Source: Candidatus Zipacnadia bacterium (GTDB lineage Bacteria > Armatimonadota > Zipacnadia > Zipacnadales > UBA5352). Taken from it: DNA of 64,000 nt. Positions within the stretch are counted from its first letter, which is position 1. Every line of letters starts with the position of its first letter. The notes below the pieces were generated by a model that did not search any database, was not told where the DNA came from, and saw only the letters and a program-made list of their open reading frames with translations. The stretch lies in contig JALGSU010000009.1 of NCBI GenBank assembly GCA_029821735.1, positions 1 to 64,000 of the forward strand. The letters are read 5' to 3'. Shown piece after piece: positions 51,765-61,221 of the stretch. The position numbers were made by a program, and so were the translations under genes.

Positions 51765-53792
51765 ATGTGGCTCCGCACGGCTCGCATGATGCTGCTCCTC
51801 CCGATTGTGCTCTTCCTCTCGATGACCCTCGCCCATAGCGATGCCATCACTGAAGACGCCGCCAAGCAGGCATTGACCGCGGCGAGAGCTGACTTCCTCA
51901 AGGAGCATCAGGCCCCCGGCAAGCTCGTAGACTGGAGCTGCCACTCGCCCCAGCTAGGTCAGGATGAGACGGGGGTAACCATTTTCACCATGGACATAAT
52001 CGGGGTCGTGGCCGGAGAAGGCCAAGATATGGGTTCTCTCTACATGACACAGATGAACGCCTACGTTGATCCCGAGACGGGCGAGACGGTCTACACGCTG
52101 AGCGACCTCGAAGGCGGCGAGGGGTATGACGCGTTTGATTTTCCAGTCGAGGACCTGAAGCAATACTTCCCCGACGGGCCTCTGTGCGGCGGCGAGCCCC
52201 TTGACCCGAATTCCGGATGGGGGGAGGAGGGCGGCAACGGTGACGAGGGCGGCGATGGTGACGGGGGCGACGAGGGTCAGACAGTGGAACCTGGCGGCGA
52301 GCAGGTCGCGCCAGAAGCGCCCGCCGGGGCGCTGCCCTGGACTCATCACGTAGCAGAACTGCAGACGTCAGCGTCCGAGCTTGAAGCGGCCCTTGAGACG
52401 ATCGAGACGTGGCCTCAGATGCCGGCTGATGCGGACGAAGCCGTCAAGTGGGCCACTGATCTCAGGGAGGCCGGCTACGACGCAGTCAGGGCGGTCGACA
52501 GATACAGCTTCGTGCTGAGCGAGTTCGTCGATCCAGTGACGCGCGCTGGCCTCACAACCGACATCATGCTCGCCAAAGAGAACGCTGCCGCCGTCGTGGA
52601 CATCGTCAGCGAGTACGCAAAGCTCCTCGGCTACAAGGTGGTCAAGGCGGGCGAAGAACAGGAGACTGTCCGGCAGGCAGCTTTGCGGGAGCTACAGGAG
52701 CAGTTGGCCAAGAAGATCGGCGAGCGCTTCCACAGCCAAGGCCTGGCGGCTGTGCTGACGACCGACAGCCTCCGCGCCGCCGAGACGGAGGCGCGCACAC
52801 GCATCCATGACAAGCTCAAGAGCCGCGCTGAGGAGATCACCAACCGCGAGCTCGGCGTCCCGTTCTACAACGTGCCAACCGCTCGAGCCGCCGTCAAGCA
52901 CAAAGTGCGGCAGCTTGTCCGGCAGCGCATCACCGATCTCCTGTGCCGCATCACAAGCAAAGAGATTGTCGTGCAGTTCGTCGGCGAGATCTTGTACAGG
53001 GTCCTCGAGGCTGTGATCGGCCCCAAAGTGCGAGAGTGGTTCCGCACAACCGGCAACCTTGAGAACCGCGTCGCGCAATCCACCGCAACACTGCGCACCG
53101 CGCGCATTCGACTGGCGGAGCTGCCGGCGGAGGGGATGCTCGACGACGTCCGGGCAGAGCTACGCCGATCTGAGGGCACGCTGAATGCGACCAATTATCT
53201 GTTGAAGGACCTTGCGCGAGCAAAGTCGCCGCTCGAACAGTGGTATCAGATTGAGATCCTGCATCTGATGAGCGTTCGGAAGCTGACCCACCAACGCTTC
53301 TTCCTTGACAGCGCCGGCGAACTCGAAGAGATGAAATCGGGGGCGCAGTTGGTGATTGCGCTCGCCGGCGTTCTGCGAGACATCGTCGACAAGATCGAGA
53401 TCCCCGACGCGGTCGCTGACGTCGGGCAGACCGGCGGTCAGACCACAGGAGACGGCGGAGGTGGCGGCGAGGACCCCGAGGACCCCGACAAGCCCGTGAC
53501 CCCGCTCATCACGTACGAGAAGCCCGTTCACCTCTACCACGTCACCAAGTGGCACGGGCCCAACGGACCGGTCAACAAGGACTACTGGTATGCGACCTCG
53601 GGGGAACCGGCTGAGGACGCGCCCAATATCATCCTCGTCCCGAGCCCCTACGGCGGCGTCGAGATATCGGAGTTCAGCAGCCGCAGTGGCGCCTACACAA
53701 CCAACCACGCTCTTATGAAGGCCTTGGCGGGGGCTGGAGCACGGTTCGCATACATCGGGTCGACCACAATCAGCGCCAACCCAGATCCGTGA
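51765..53792 (+). CDS. Secreted coiled-coil protein with acidic Gly-rich linkers, unknown function
   Basis: 675 residues from the ATG at 51765, which has GGAGG nine bases before it; the open frame back to 51627 lacks a signal. The signal peptide ends near AHSDA. An N-terminal domain (to about 140: DEEA.. style with TVYTLSDLEGGEGYDAFDF) leads to a Gly/Asp/Glu-rich linker (EEGGNGDEGGDGDGGDEG). A long helical, coiled-coil-prone part follows (about 185-550), then a second acidic Gly-rich linker (GDGGGGGEDPEDPDKP) and a C-terminal beta domain (YEKPVHLYHVTKWHG to the end). No family is recognised. It is convergent with the next gene, and the gap holds a strong palindrome. Confidence 0.72.
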   Translation: MWLRTARMMLLLPIVLFLSMTLAHSDAITEDAAKQALTAARADFLKEHQAPGKLVDWSCHSPQLGQDETGVTIFTMDIIGVVAGEGQDMGSLYMTQMNAYVDPETGETVYTLSDLEGGEGYDAFDFPVEDLKQYFPDGPLCGGEPLDPNSGWGEEGGNGDEGGDGDGGDEGQTVEPGGEQVAPEAPAGALPWTHHVAELQTSASELEAALETIETWPQMPADADEAVKWATDLREAGYDAVRAVDRYSFVLSEFVDPVTRAGLTTDIMLAKENAAAVVDIVSEYAKLLGYKVVKAGEEQETVRQAALRELQEQLAKKIGERFHSQGLAAVLTTDSLRAAETEARTRIHDKLKSRAEEITNRELGVPFYNVPTARAAVKHKVRQLVRQRITDLLCRITSKEIVVQFVGEILYRVLEAVIGPKVREWFRTTGNLENRVAQSTATLRTARIRLAELPAEGMLDDVRAELRRSEGTLNATNYLLKDLARAKSPLEQWYQIEILHLMSVRKLTHQRFFLDSAGELEEMKSGAQLVIALAGVLRDIVDKIEIPDAVADVGQTGGQTTGDGGGGGEDPEDPDKPVTPLITYEKPVHLYHVTKWHGPNGPVNKDYWYATSGEPAEDAPNIILVPSPYGGVEISEFSSRSGAYTTNHALMKALAGAGARFAYIGSTTISANPDP

Positions 53793-53822
53793 CGACGGGA
53801 TATGGGTCGCCGGTCCTCGGCT

Positions 53823-53854
53823 GCGCGAAGCCTGCCCATGGACAGGCTTCGCGC
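53823..53854. terminator. Strong palindrome between convergent genes
   Basis: A 12-bp stem (GCGCGAAGCCTG pairing with CAGGCTTCGCGC) surrounds an 8-base loop (CCCATGGA). The whole is almost a perfect 32-base palindrome. It lies 30 bases after one stop and 6 bases from the other, fitting a shared terminator for both strands, though no T-tract follows. Confidence 0.65.
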
Positions 53855-53860
53855 TCCTGG

Positions 53861-56800
53861 CTATGGCGTCCAGTCCTGCACCACGCAGCCTGGCTGTTGC
53901 GGGTCGAGCGTCAACGAAATGTGCGCGGTTCCGTCCTCAATGGCCGGCGTAAGGGGTGCCCCATTCCAAGCGTCACGATACTCCGCCCCTGGCTTGTGAG
54001 GCACAGTCAGCACCACGCCTGAATACGTCGCCGGGCGGGCGTTGTACACCGTCCACAGGTTCCGGTTCGCGCCCGGGAACAGATTAGCGATGATGCCCGC
54101 CGCAGCAGTCTCCACCCGGGGCGTCGCGTCCTCGCTGCTGAAGCAGTCGGTGTACTCGTGTTTCACCACGTATGCGCGGTTGAGCTTCGCCCTCAGGCGC
54201 GAGTGCTGCATCCTGAAGGTGTCCTCGTGGAAGACCTCCCCGTTGACGAACACCGCGTCCATCTGATTGGGCTTGTTGCTGCCCTCGATGCCCCCGGGCA
54301 GGCAGAGCGTCCGGTAGCGGGGAAGCGAGAAGCGTCCGATGTTCAGGGGCATCTCCATGAAGAGATCTCCGGCCTGGTCCGAGCCGTTGTAACTGCGGGC
54401 GAAGACCTGGTTCATCTCGATGAAGTAGTACTGCAGGCAGCCGTCGGCGTACTGCGAGGCGACATCAGTGAGGGGGTATTCGCTCCACAGCGCCACCTCG
54501 TCGGGCAGGGCTTCGCGCAGACGCCGGGCCACGTCCATGTCATCATCGCGCGGACTCATGCCGGAATTCCCACGCAGATGCGAGAAGCGCGGGAAGACGT
54601 CCACGTAGACCATCTGGCAGCCGGTGTCGCGCTGCATCTTCACGATATCGCTGATGAAGAACTCCGTCCAACGCTCGTTGCCGAGGCCCGGGAAGAAGAT
54701 CCCGTCCACCTGCCCCGCGCCGCGCAACGCCGCGCTGTCATCATCGTCGATCCGCTTGTACATGGCCGAGTCCACGAGCTCCCGCGCCAACTCCTGGTCC
54801 GGCAGCGCTGAGGCCCGGAAGCGGTCCGGCAACGTATACAGCGACAACGGGCACTGCCACTTGTCCTGAATGGCGGAGACGATCTCGCGGAAGAACTCGA
54901 GGCCCCCGACCTGCTCGTAGGCCAGCGGCGTGCCGAAGACCCCGCGCTCGTTGCGGTCCTTCTCGTCGTTGTACGTCCAGTTGAAGAAGTGGAGCAGATC
55001 GGGCACGTGCCCGAGGCGCTGCTTCTCGAATTCGAAGGTCTCGTCCACAAAGTGGCGCGAACCGTCCAGCGCAATCAGGGACGGCGCGCGCGTCTCAACC
55101 TGGCTCAGCTTCTGGCTCAGCCGGTAGCACTGCAGGTCCCAGGCATTCAGGAAGAAGTCCTCATCCTGAGACTTGTAGGGCTGATACCAGCCACGCACCC
55201 AGTTGCGGTAGAGGCTGAAAGCCGCGTGCCAGTCGCCTGCGTGCGCGAAGAGTGAGACTGTCGGATACGCGCGGCTACCGCCCGGGTCGATCTCGTTGAA
55301 CTCGGCCGGGAACCACGCCCCGCCGGCCACGCCACCGGGGTCCTTGCGGAGGGCGAAATTGGCCATGCGCTGATCGGGGTTGTCGGTGCGCACCATCAGC
55401 CCGACGCCGGCCGGGCGGCTGTAGACGTCCATGAACTGGCTGGAAAACTCCGGTCCGTAAGGCGCGCGCAAAGCGAGGTTCTCGGCCGTGTCCACCACGC
55501 GGTACTGCGGGAAGAACATGCGCGTGTCGGCGACGTCTCCGATGGCCAGCCCGTCCAGCGCAGGCAGACACAGGTCCGCCGCGAAGGCTTCGTCACCCAC
55601 GTTCCTGACCTCGGCGACGAAAGCAAGCTCCGGCGAATCATGTGCGGTGATCGTCACGAAAATCTCCAGCGGCAATTCCGGACGGGTGCTGGTCAGACGC
55701 AACCGCGCGGCCGTCGGTGTCGTGTCCAGGACAGTCGCCTCGAAGCAGCGCCCGGTGTAGACTGTGTCTGCCACTCGCAGGCGCAGGCCGCTGCTCGGGT
55801 CAAGCTGGATCTCGTCGGCGCTACTCGCCCGGCTGACGATGTGCTCAAGGGCGAAGCCCTGGCTGAGGTCGAAGCTGTACTCGTACCAACGGTTGCTCAG
55901 CGTCAGGCGCTGGCCCTGCATGGCGACCGCGACCGGCTGAGCCGGTGGCTCGGGATGACGGGCGGTGCGCACCGGGTCGGGGAACGCGGACAGTTGCGGC
56001 ACCAGCGGCGTGTCCGAAGTATTCAGCGTCAGCGCTGCGAGGGCGAAGTTCAGACGGAAGTGGTAGCTGTGCAGGCTGACGTTCTTCAGCCGCCGTGTCG
56101 GGTCAGCCGCCACCGCGTATGCCCCCAGTTCGCGGACCGGCATATAGCAGCCCCCGTCCGCGAGTGAGTAAGGGAACGCGGTCTCGCTCGGGCCCCGGTC
56201 ATAGCTGAGTTCGACCGAGATGCACTCGATGTCATCGAGGCGCAGGGCCGTGGGGGGCAATCCGGCGCGGAACTGCAGCGGTCGGGCTGTCAGCGCCAGC
56301 AGCAGGTATGCTTCGCGGGCGGTTGCGTCCACGTCCACGCTGATGGCATCGTCGCGGGAGATCGGCGCCAGATTCCGGCTGTCCACTGTCTGGCCGAGGA
56401 ACTGCATCGGCTCGCTATGCTCCGGGGTGTCGGGCATGAGCGCGAGGTTCTCCTCGCCGGGGGCGATCACGAAGGACACGCCGGAGACCTCAACGCGTCC
56501 GGGGGGCAGCGATCGGGCGCCGTCGAAGGCGATGTCATACTTCGCCATCACCTGCTCATGCCAATCCGTGAGCGAACCGTCCAGCGCCTCTCCCAACTCA
56601 ATCGTCACGAGCCCCTCCCTCGGCGCAATCTCCTCGGTGGTGATCTCGGTGTTGAAGACATCAGGGGCTGCTGCGAGCAGCTCCAACCGCTCAAGCGTCA
56701 GGCGCGGCGCGTCGTCCTCCGTGGGCAGCACCACCCGAAGTTCGCGAAGCGCGAATCCCTCGGGCAGCACTTTGGTCAGTGTATGGCTCAGGCCATCATT

Positions 56801-57805
56801 CAACGCCATGTTTGCCTCAAGCAGAGCGACGGAATTCCCAGAGACCTCGTCGCTGACGCCGCGCAGGGACACGATCGGCATGGGCTCATAGGTCCGGCGG
56901 ATGCCTTCGGCCCGGAAGGTCAGCAGCGCGTGACGGCACTTCACGGTGGAGATCGCTTCAGGCAGCGTCGCAGTCCATGACATCCTGCGGCGCGTGCCCG
57001 CCTCGCCTGCCAGACTGAAGCTGATCCCACTCTCCTCCACCACGACTTCCTGCACAGGCCCGTCACGGCCCTCCTCAACGTCTCCGTCCACCATCAGAAG
57101 CCGGGTGGGTCGTCTGGCGAGAGGGGTGGACGCAGTGTTGTCGCGCCACTGGATCTGTTGCCAGTCGGCGCGCCACCGCTCGGGCGCTTTCGGCCACACC
57201 AGCGGGCGATCCAGCCACGCCGCATCCCCACGGTAAATCTCCACCTCGTCGAGCATGATATAGGCGCCATTGCCCATGTTGATCGGCGAGCAGACGAACT
57301 TCACGAACCGGCCATGGGTCTCCAGCGCGTTGGCGACCAGCCAGAACGAAGCATAGCCGGTCTCCGGAGGACGAGCGGCCAGAAGCTCCATCAGGTTGCC
57401 TATATGGCTATAGCGCTCGCCATCGTCGCTCACGTAGATCTGGATGCTGGTCGGCCAGTTGACTCCGGCCTGCCCGGCTCCCATGTGCAAGGCGACGCCG
57501 CCGATCGGGTGCACGGTACCGACATCGATCGTGAACACGGTCGGGTCGACCAACACCCAGCCGACTGTGCTCTTGTCGAACCACATGGGCGTGGCGGGCG
57601 ACAGTTCACCGTCGACGAGTTGCAGAACGTCGTCAGGATCGGTGGCACTGCCGTCGTTGGGGATGGTGCCAAAGAGCACGCTCTTGCCAAGCGCGACGTT
57701 CTCGGCCTGGGGGCGGGCCGCCCCTCCGTCATCAGCCGCGATGACGGGCACCGACGCCAGACACATTGCGCACACGATGAGTAGCGCTGCATTGCGTGAA
57801 TTCAT
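53861..57805 (-). CDS. Secreted discoidin-domain glycoside-hydrolase-like protein, DUF6259-like
   Basis: 1314 residues with a signal peptide ending at VIAAD. A discoidin/F5-8C-like domain (about 35-195) reads ENVALGKSVLFGTIPND, VLQLVDGELSPATPMWF and IYVSDDGERYSHIGNL, ending EVEIYRGD. Beta domains to about 850 include RLTLSNRWYEYSFDLSQGFALEHI, the super-sandwich opening of many large hydrolases. A barrel-like C-terminal part follows with DLLHFFNWTYNDEKDRNERG, DGIFFPGLGNERWTEFFISDIVKMQRDTGCQMVYVDVFPRFSH, then VALWSEYPLTD and CVVQDWTP. The pattern recalls DUF6259 proteins near GH36-type alpha-galactosidases; VDVFPRFSH (Asp) and LWSEYPLTD (Glu) are candidate acids. Substrate unknown. Confidence 0.78.
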   Translation of the reverse strand: MNSRNAALLIVCAMCLASVPVIAADDGGAARPQAENVALGKSVLFGTIPNDGSATDPDDVLQLVDGELSPATPMWFDKSTVGWVLVDPTVFTIDVGTVHPIGGVALHMGAGQAGVNWPTSIQIYVSDDGERYSHIGNLMELLAARPPETGYASFWLVANALETHGRFVKFVCSPINMGNGAYIMLDEVEIYRGDAAWLDRPLVWPKAPERWRADWQQIQWRDNTASTPLARRPTRLLMVDGDVEEGRDGPVQEVVVEESGISFSLAGEAGTRRRMSWTATLPEAISTVKCRHALLTFRAEGIRRTYEPMPIVSLRGVSDEVSGNSVALLEANMALNDGLSHTLTKVLPEGFALRELRVVLPTEDDAPRLTLERLELLAAAPDVFNTEITTEEIAPREGLVTIELGEALDGSLTDWHEQVMAKYDIAFDGARSLPPGRVEVSGVSFVIAPGEENLALMPDTPEHSEPMQFLGQTVDSRNLAPISRDDAISVDVDATAREAYLLLALTARPLQFRAGLPPTALRLDDIECISVELSYDRGPSETAFPYSLADGGCYMPVRELGAYAVAADPTRRLKNVSLHSYHFRLNFALAALTLNTSDTPLVPQLSAFPDPVRTARHPEPPAQPVAVAMQGQRLTLSNRWYEYSFDLSQGFALEHIVSRASSADEIQLDPSSGLRLRVADTVYTGRCFEATVLDTTPTAARLRLTSTRPELPLEIFVTITAHDSPELAFVAEVRNVGDEAFAADLCLPALDGLAIGDVADTRMFFPQYRVVDTAENLALRAPYGPEFSSQFMDVYSRPAGVGLMVRTDNPDQRMANFALRKDPGGVAGGAWFPAEFNEIDPGGSRAYPTVSLFAHAGDWHAAFSLYRNWVRGWYQPYKSQDEDFFLNAWDLQCYRLSQKLSQVETRAPSLIALDGSRHFVDETFEFEKQRLGHVPDLLHFFNWTYNDEKDRNERGVFGTPLAYEQVGGLEFFREIVSAIQDKWQCPLSLYTLPDRFRASALPDQELARELVDSAMYKRIDDDDSAALRGAGQVDGIFFPGLGNERWTEFFISDIVKMQRDTGCQMVYVDVFPRFSHLRGNSGMSPRDDDMDVARRLREALPDEVALWSEYPLTDVASQYADGCLQYYFIEMNQVFARSYNGSDQAGDLFMEMPLNIGRFSLPRYRTLCLPGGIEGSNKPNQMDAVFVNGEVFHEDTFRMQHSRLRAKLNRAYVVKHEYTDCFSSEDATPRVETAAAGIIANLFPGANRNLWTVYNARPATYSGVVLTVPHKPGAEYRDAWNGAPLTPAIEDGTAHISLTLDPQQPGCVVQDWTP

Positions 57806-57829
57806 ATGTTGTCCCTCTGCGTCGTGCTC

Positions 57830-60800
57830 TTACTTAGCTTCCACCCGCGCGCGGGCTTTGTTCTCATCGACTGAGACCGCGGCGAACGTGTATTCGCTGT
57901 CAGGGCGCAGAAACTCCACCCGCGCACTGTGTTCGGTGTCCATTGCCGGGTCGAGGATTGTCCGGCGTACTCCTCGCCCGGCGGCGCTGAACTCGACCTG
58001 CGTCGTTGCCGACCTGTCGGTTTGCCAGGTTACCATCGCCCACGGTTGCCCGCCAGCGAGGCCCGCCTGTGGCGGCTGCAATTGCACCTGCAGATCGCTG
58101 ATCACCGGCGCTGGTGTATCAGCATTCTCGGCGATCACAATCGGGGCTCCCTGCCACTGCGCTGCGAATGTGTCCAGGAGGGCGCCACTGGCCACTATGA
58201 CTTCGCCATCCCGGCTCAGGTTTGCGCCCCGGTGGACGATGACCCGATCGAGCGTGCCATCTGCCATCTCGCGCACCAGCGCCATCTCACCATCAAACGT
58301 GAAGTCGCCATAGCCACGCAGGCCCGGGCCCTCATGCGAGATCAGAAGTGTGTCGGTCCATGTCTCGACCACGCGCTCTTCGCGCAGCGCCGCCACGCGC
58401 TGCACCTCATCGGCCGCCACCAGATGGGCCTCGAACTCGCGCATGCTCAGCCGGCCGCCTGACGGCCGTTCCACGGCGACACTGATGCGCTCGGTGGTCA
58501 CCGCGGCGAAGTGGACCTCGGCGACGTAGTCGTCCCGCCAGGTCACGACCTGGTCCTGCGCATCCTCCCACCCATCGCCATTCCAGTATTGCACACTCAT
58601 CTCCTCGGGCGGATAGAGCATGCTGGCCCCGTTCCACGTCCCGTGATGCAGCACGACGCAGTTGACTGGCGAAGCGTCGCCAATCTCAACGCCGAAGCGT
58701 CCGATCAGGTGCGTGCCCGGCGTGTAGGGAGTCGACGATAGTCCTGCGGGGATGCTGCGAGGCCCGCGCTCACCGTCCGTGAGCATGGCCTCCCTGCCCG
58801 GATTGAAGGCCATCTCATTGATCTCGACAAAGCCGGGCTTGCCCAGCGCCAGGTTCTCGCCCAGGTCCATCGCGATCTCGTTCGGGTCATGGGCCAGCTT
58901 GTCGACTCGGCACTCGACAGCCAGACATGCCGCGCGCGTGGGGTCGACAGTCTCGCCGCCCGCAGTCACCGGCAACGCCTCAACCGAAAGAGTCGCGACC
59001 GCCCCCTCGGGTGTCGGGAAGAGCACGTCGTAGAAGGCCTGCGGCAATTCCCCTTCGCGAGCGTAGACGGCTGTCGGGCTCTTCACCCGCTGGAAAGTTC
59101 CGCCCGTGACCATCCACCCGAGCATCGCCTCACGAGTGAACTTGTCAGTCGTGAGCATCTCGGTCTCCTGCGCCTGCACGAAGCTCGCACCCAGACCGTC
59201 GATGTGAGCCGGCACCACCTGCACGTTAGCGACATCAGCATGCTCGGTTGCAGCCGCCAGCGTGTCCGGATGGAGCGCCACCTGTGCGGGTTGGCCCCGC
59301 GTTGGCCCGGCGAAGTGGAAGAACTGCTCATAGGTGTGCGCACCCTCGCCGGTCAGCAGGTCGCACAGGATGAAGTAGTCGGGTTTGACGAAGATAATTT
59401 TGCGCCGCTGCGTTACGCCGATCCCCTCGTAGCCACTATGCGCACCGTCGACGAGATCGTACGCGTCCGTGCTGATGAACTCGTGGGGCATCATGAGCGC
59501 GGCGGCCCCGCGGACCTGCTGCTGGCCGTCGACCTCGATGGCGTTGTGCAGCGCCGTCCGGTATCCCCAGCCAAGGAAGTAGTCCCCGGTATCGGTCAGC
59601 AGCGGCTTGCCGTATCCGTACAGCTCGAAGTGGCTGGCGTCGTTATGCGCATGTCCCATCGCCTGGGCGGACAGATCGAAGTACAGGTAGCGCGCGGATT
59701 CAGGCTCCCACCCGCTGCGCATCACATAGTAGCCCGTGCCGGGGAATCCCGTCGAAGCCGTCGCCGGTTCGCCAGTGCCCGTGCCATCCGCCAGCGCCAG
59801 CGCAGCTTTCAGCCGAGCGAACGGATCGGCGACGTCCGCCAGTTGCTGCGTCTGCTGATCGTCGAGCCTTAACGCGATCCACGAGGTCAGCGGTGCGATG
59901 AACGCACCCGCACTCCAGTCGCTTCGCCCGTACGTGTCGCCGATATTCGGCATGCCACCGTTGGGCATGGCGATACGCATCATCATCTCAAGCAGCTTCC
60001 CCGCCTGCTGCTCGATCACCGCGGGCAGGTCGCCGAAATCGCCATCCGCCGAGTTCGCACGCAGGAACTCGAGACTTCGCGCCGCCCACGGCACAGGCAC
60101 CGTCTGGTAGGAAATCGAGTGCGTATCCCACGCCCCCTCGGGCGTTGTGCGATCGACGAGATGGTGGCGCAGGTCAGTGTTCCCCGCCTCAAGCCACTGC
60201 CCCGACTCGCTGAACTCGGGGAACATTACGGCCGCCGGTATCAGCCCGGGATAGGATACACCCGAGTACAGGATCAGCTCCCGGCAAGAGGTGATGAAGA
60301 GCTTCCAGAACGCCATGTGCATCTCAGGAGTCAACGATGGGGATGCAGCCACCTCATCGTACGCGGCGATGCAGTTGCACAGTCGATTGCGCACCTCCAT
60401 ACCGGAGTTGATCAGCTTGCCTTCTCGCGTGTATCCGTACCCGCGAGGCACCTGCTTCGTCCAACTCACCAGCAGGTCGCCGACTTCTGTGGCGTACTTC
60501 TCATCCCCGGTATCGCGATAGACGCCGGCGAGTTTCGAGACGATATTGAGTTGGTTGAGGTACAGGCCCCAACTGAACCCCGTGCTCGGCGAGTCGAGCC
60601 AGTCTATTTCGGGGCCAAGCTCATGGGTCTCCATCTTCCCCACATCATTGTTGCTGTTGGTGAAGATATGCTTGAGCCATTTCTCGTCTGCAGTGGCTTG
60701 CGACGCCCCCGAGGCCTTTATCACTATCATGGAATTGCCCTCGCCAACGCCGGGGAATTCCGCTGGGGGCACCGTCGGGCTCTCGCGACCGGCAAAGTGT

Positions 60801-61030
60801 TCCACCAGCAGCGCATGGGCCGTCTGAAGATCGCCGGCCTGCATCGCTTTGGCGAAGGCCGCCAGGCCAGGATACTCGGGATCAACCAGCCGCAGAACCT
60901 GCTCCGCACTGATCTCCTGGTCCACCGGCACCAGTTCACCGTCAGCGCAAACCAGTGACGCAATAGTCGCTGCCAGGAGCATCGCGCTCATCCTCAGGAG
61001 ACCGCTCATCGATGTGGCCCACTTTCGCAC
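57830..61030 (-). CDS. Secreted heparinase II/III-type polysaccharide lyase, multidomain
   Basis: 1066 residues from a GTG at 61030; an ATG at 61009 is an equally possible start and a third at 60991 exists, with no strong ribosome site. Signal peptide to about 30. An alpha/alpha toroid (about 60-440: FSWGLYLNQLNIVSKLAGVYRDTGDEKYATEVGDLLVSWTKQVP, INSGMEVRNRLCNCIAAYDEV) precedes the heparinase II/III beta domain (about 450-680: AMGHAHNDASHFELYGYGKPLLTDTGDY). His in the toroid and the HAHND loop are lyase candidates. A discoidin-like segment (ENLALGKPGFVEINEMAF, about 735-880) and a C-terminal Fn3-like domain follow. Members cut uronic-acid polymers such as heparin, hyaluronan or alginate; which one here is unknown. 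It is divergent from the GH123-like gene, with 191 bases between. Confidence 0.83.
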   Translation of the reverse strand: MRKWATSMSGLLRMSAMLLAATIASLVCADGELVPVDQEISAEQVLRLVDPEYPGLAAFAKAMQAGDLQTAHALLVEHFAGRESPTVPPAEFPGVGEGNSMIVIKASGASQATADEKWLKHIFTNSNNDVGKMETHELGPEIDWLDSPSTGFSWGLYLNQLNIVSKLAGVYRDTGDEKYATEVGDLLVSWTKQVPRGYGYTREGKLINSGMEVRNRLCNCIAAYDEVAASPSLTPEMHMAFWKLFITSCRELILYSGVSYPGLIPAAVMFPEFSESGQWLEAGNTDLRHHLVDRTTPEGAWDTHSISYQTVPVPWAARSLEFLRANSADGDFGDLPAVIEQQAGKLLEMMMRIAMPNGGMPNIGDTYGRSDWSAGAFIAPLTSWIALRLDDQQTQQLADVADPFARLKAALALADGTGTGEPATASTGFPGTGYYVMRSGWEPESARYLYFDLSAQAMGHAHNDASHFELYGYGKPLLTDTGDYFLGWGYRTALHNAIEVDGQQQVRGAAALMMPHEFISTDAYDLVDGAHSGYEGIGVTQRRKIIFVKPDYFILCDLLTGEGAHTYEQFFHFAGPTRGQPAQVALHPDTLAAATEHADVANVQVVPAHIDGLGASFVQAQETEMLTTDKFTREAMLGWMVTGGTFQRVKSPTAVYAREGELPQAFYDVLFPTPEGAVATLSVEALPVTAGGETVDPTRAACLAVECRVDKLAHDPNEIAMDLGENLALGKPGFVEINEMAFNPGREAMLTDGERGPRSIPAGLSSTPYTPGTHLIGRFGVEIGDASPVNCVVLHHGTWNGASMLYPPEEMSVQYWNGDGWEDAQDQVVTWRDDYVAEVHFAAVTTERISVAVERPSGGRLSMREFEAHLVAADEVQRVAALREERVVETWTDTLLISHEGPGLRGYGDFTFDGEMALVREMADGTLDRVIVHRGANLSRDGEVIVASGALLDTFAAQWQGAPIVIAENADTPAPVISDLQVQLQPPQAGLAGGQPWAMVTWQTDRSATTQVEFSAAGRGVRRTILDPAMDTEHSARVEFLRPDSEYTFAAVSVDENKARARVEAK

Positions 61031-61221
61031 GCCATATGCGCATCTGCTGGTCGGCGTATGCCCGATACCATGCTAACTTCCGGGTCGATGGCCTCGTCCC
61101 CTGCCACGTGCCATCCGGCTCGCTTGTGACGATCGGACTGTGCCCAACGGGGAGGGCGGCATGCCCAACGCGGTGAATAGACGCGCACTGCAGCGTTCAG
61201 CTTCTGGAGGTGCCACCCGCA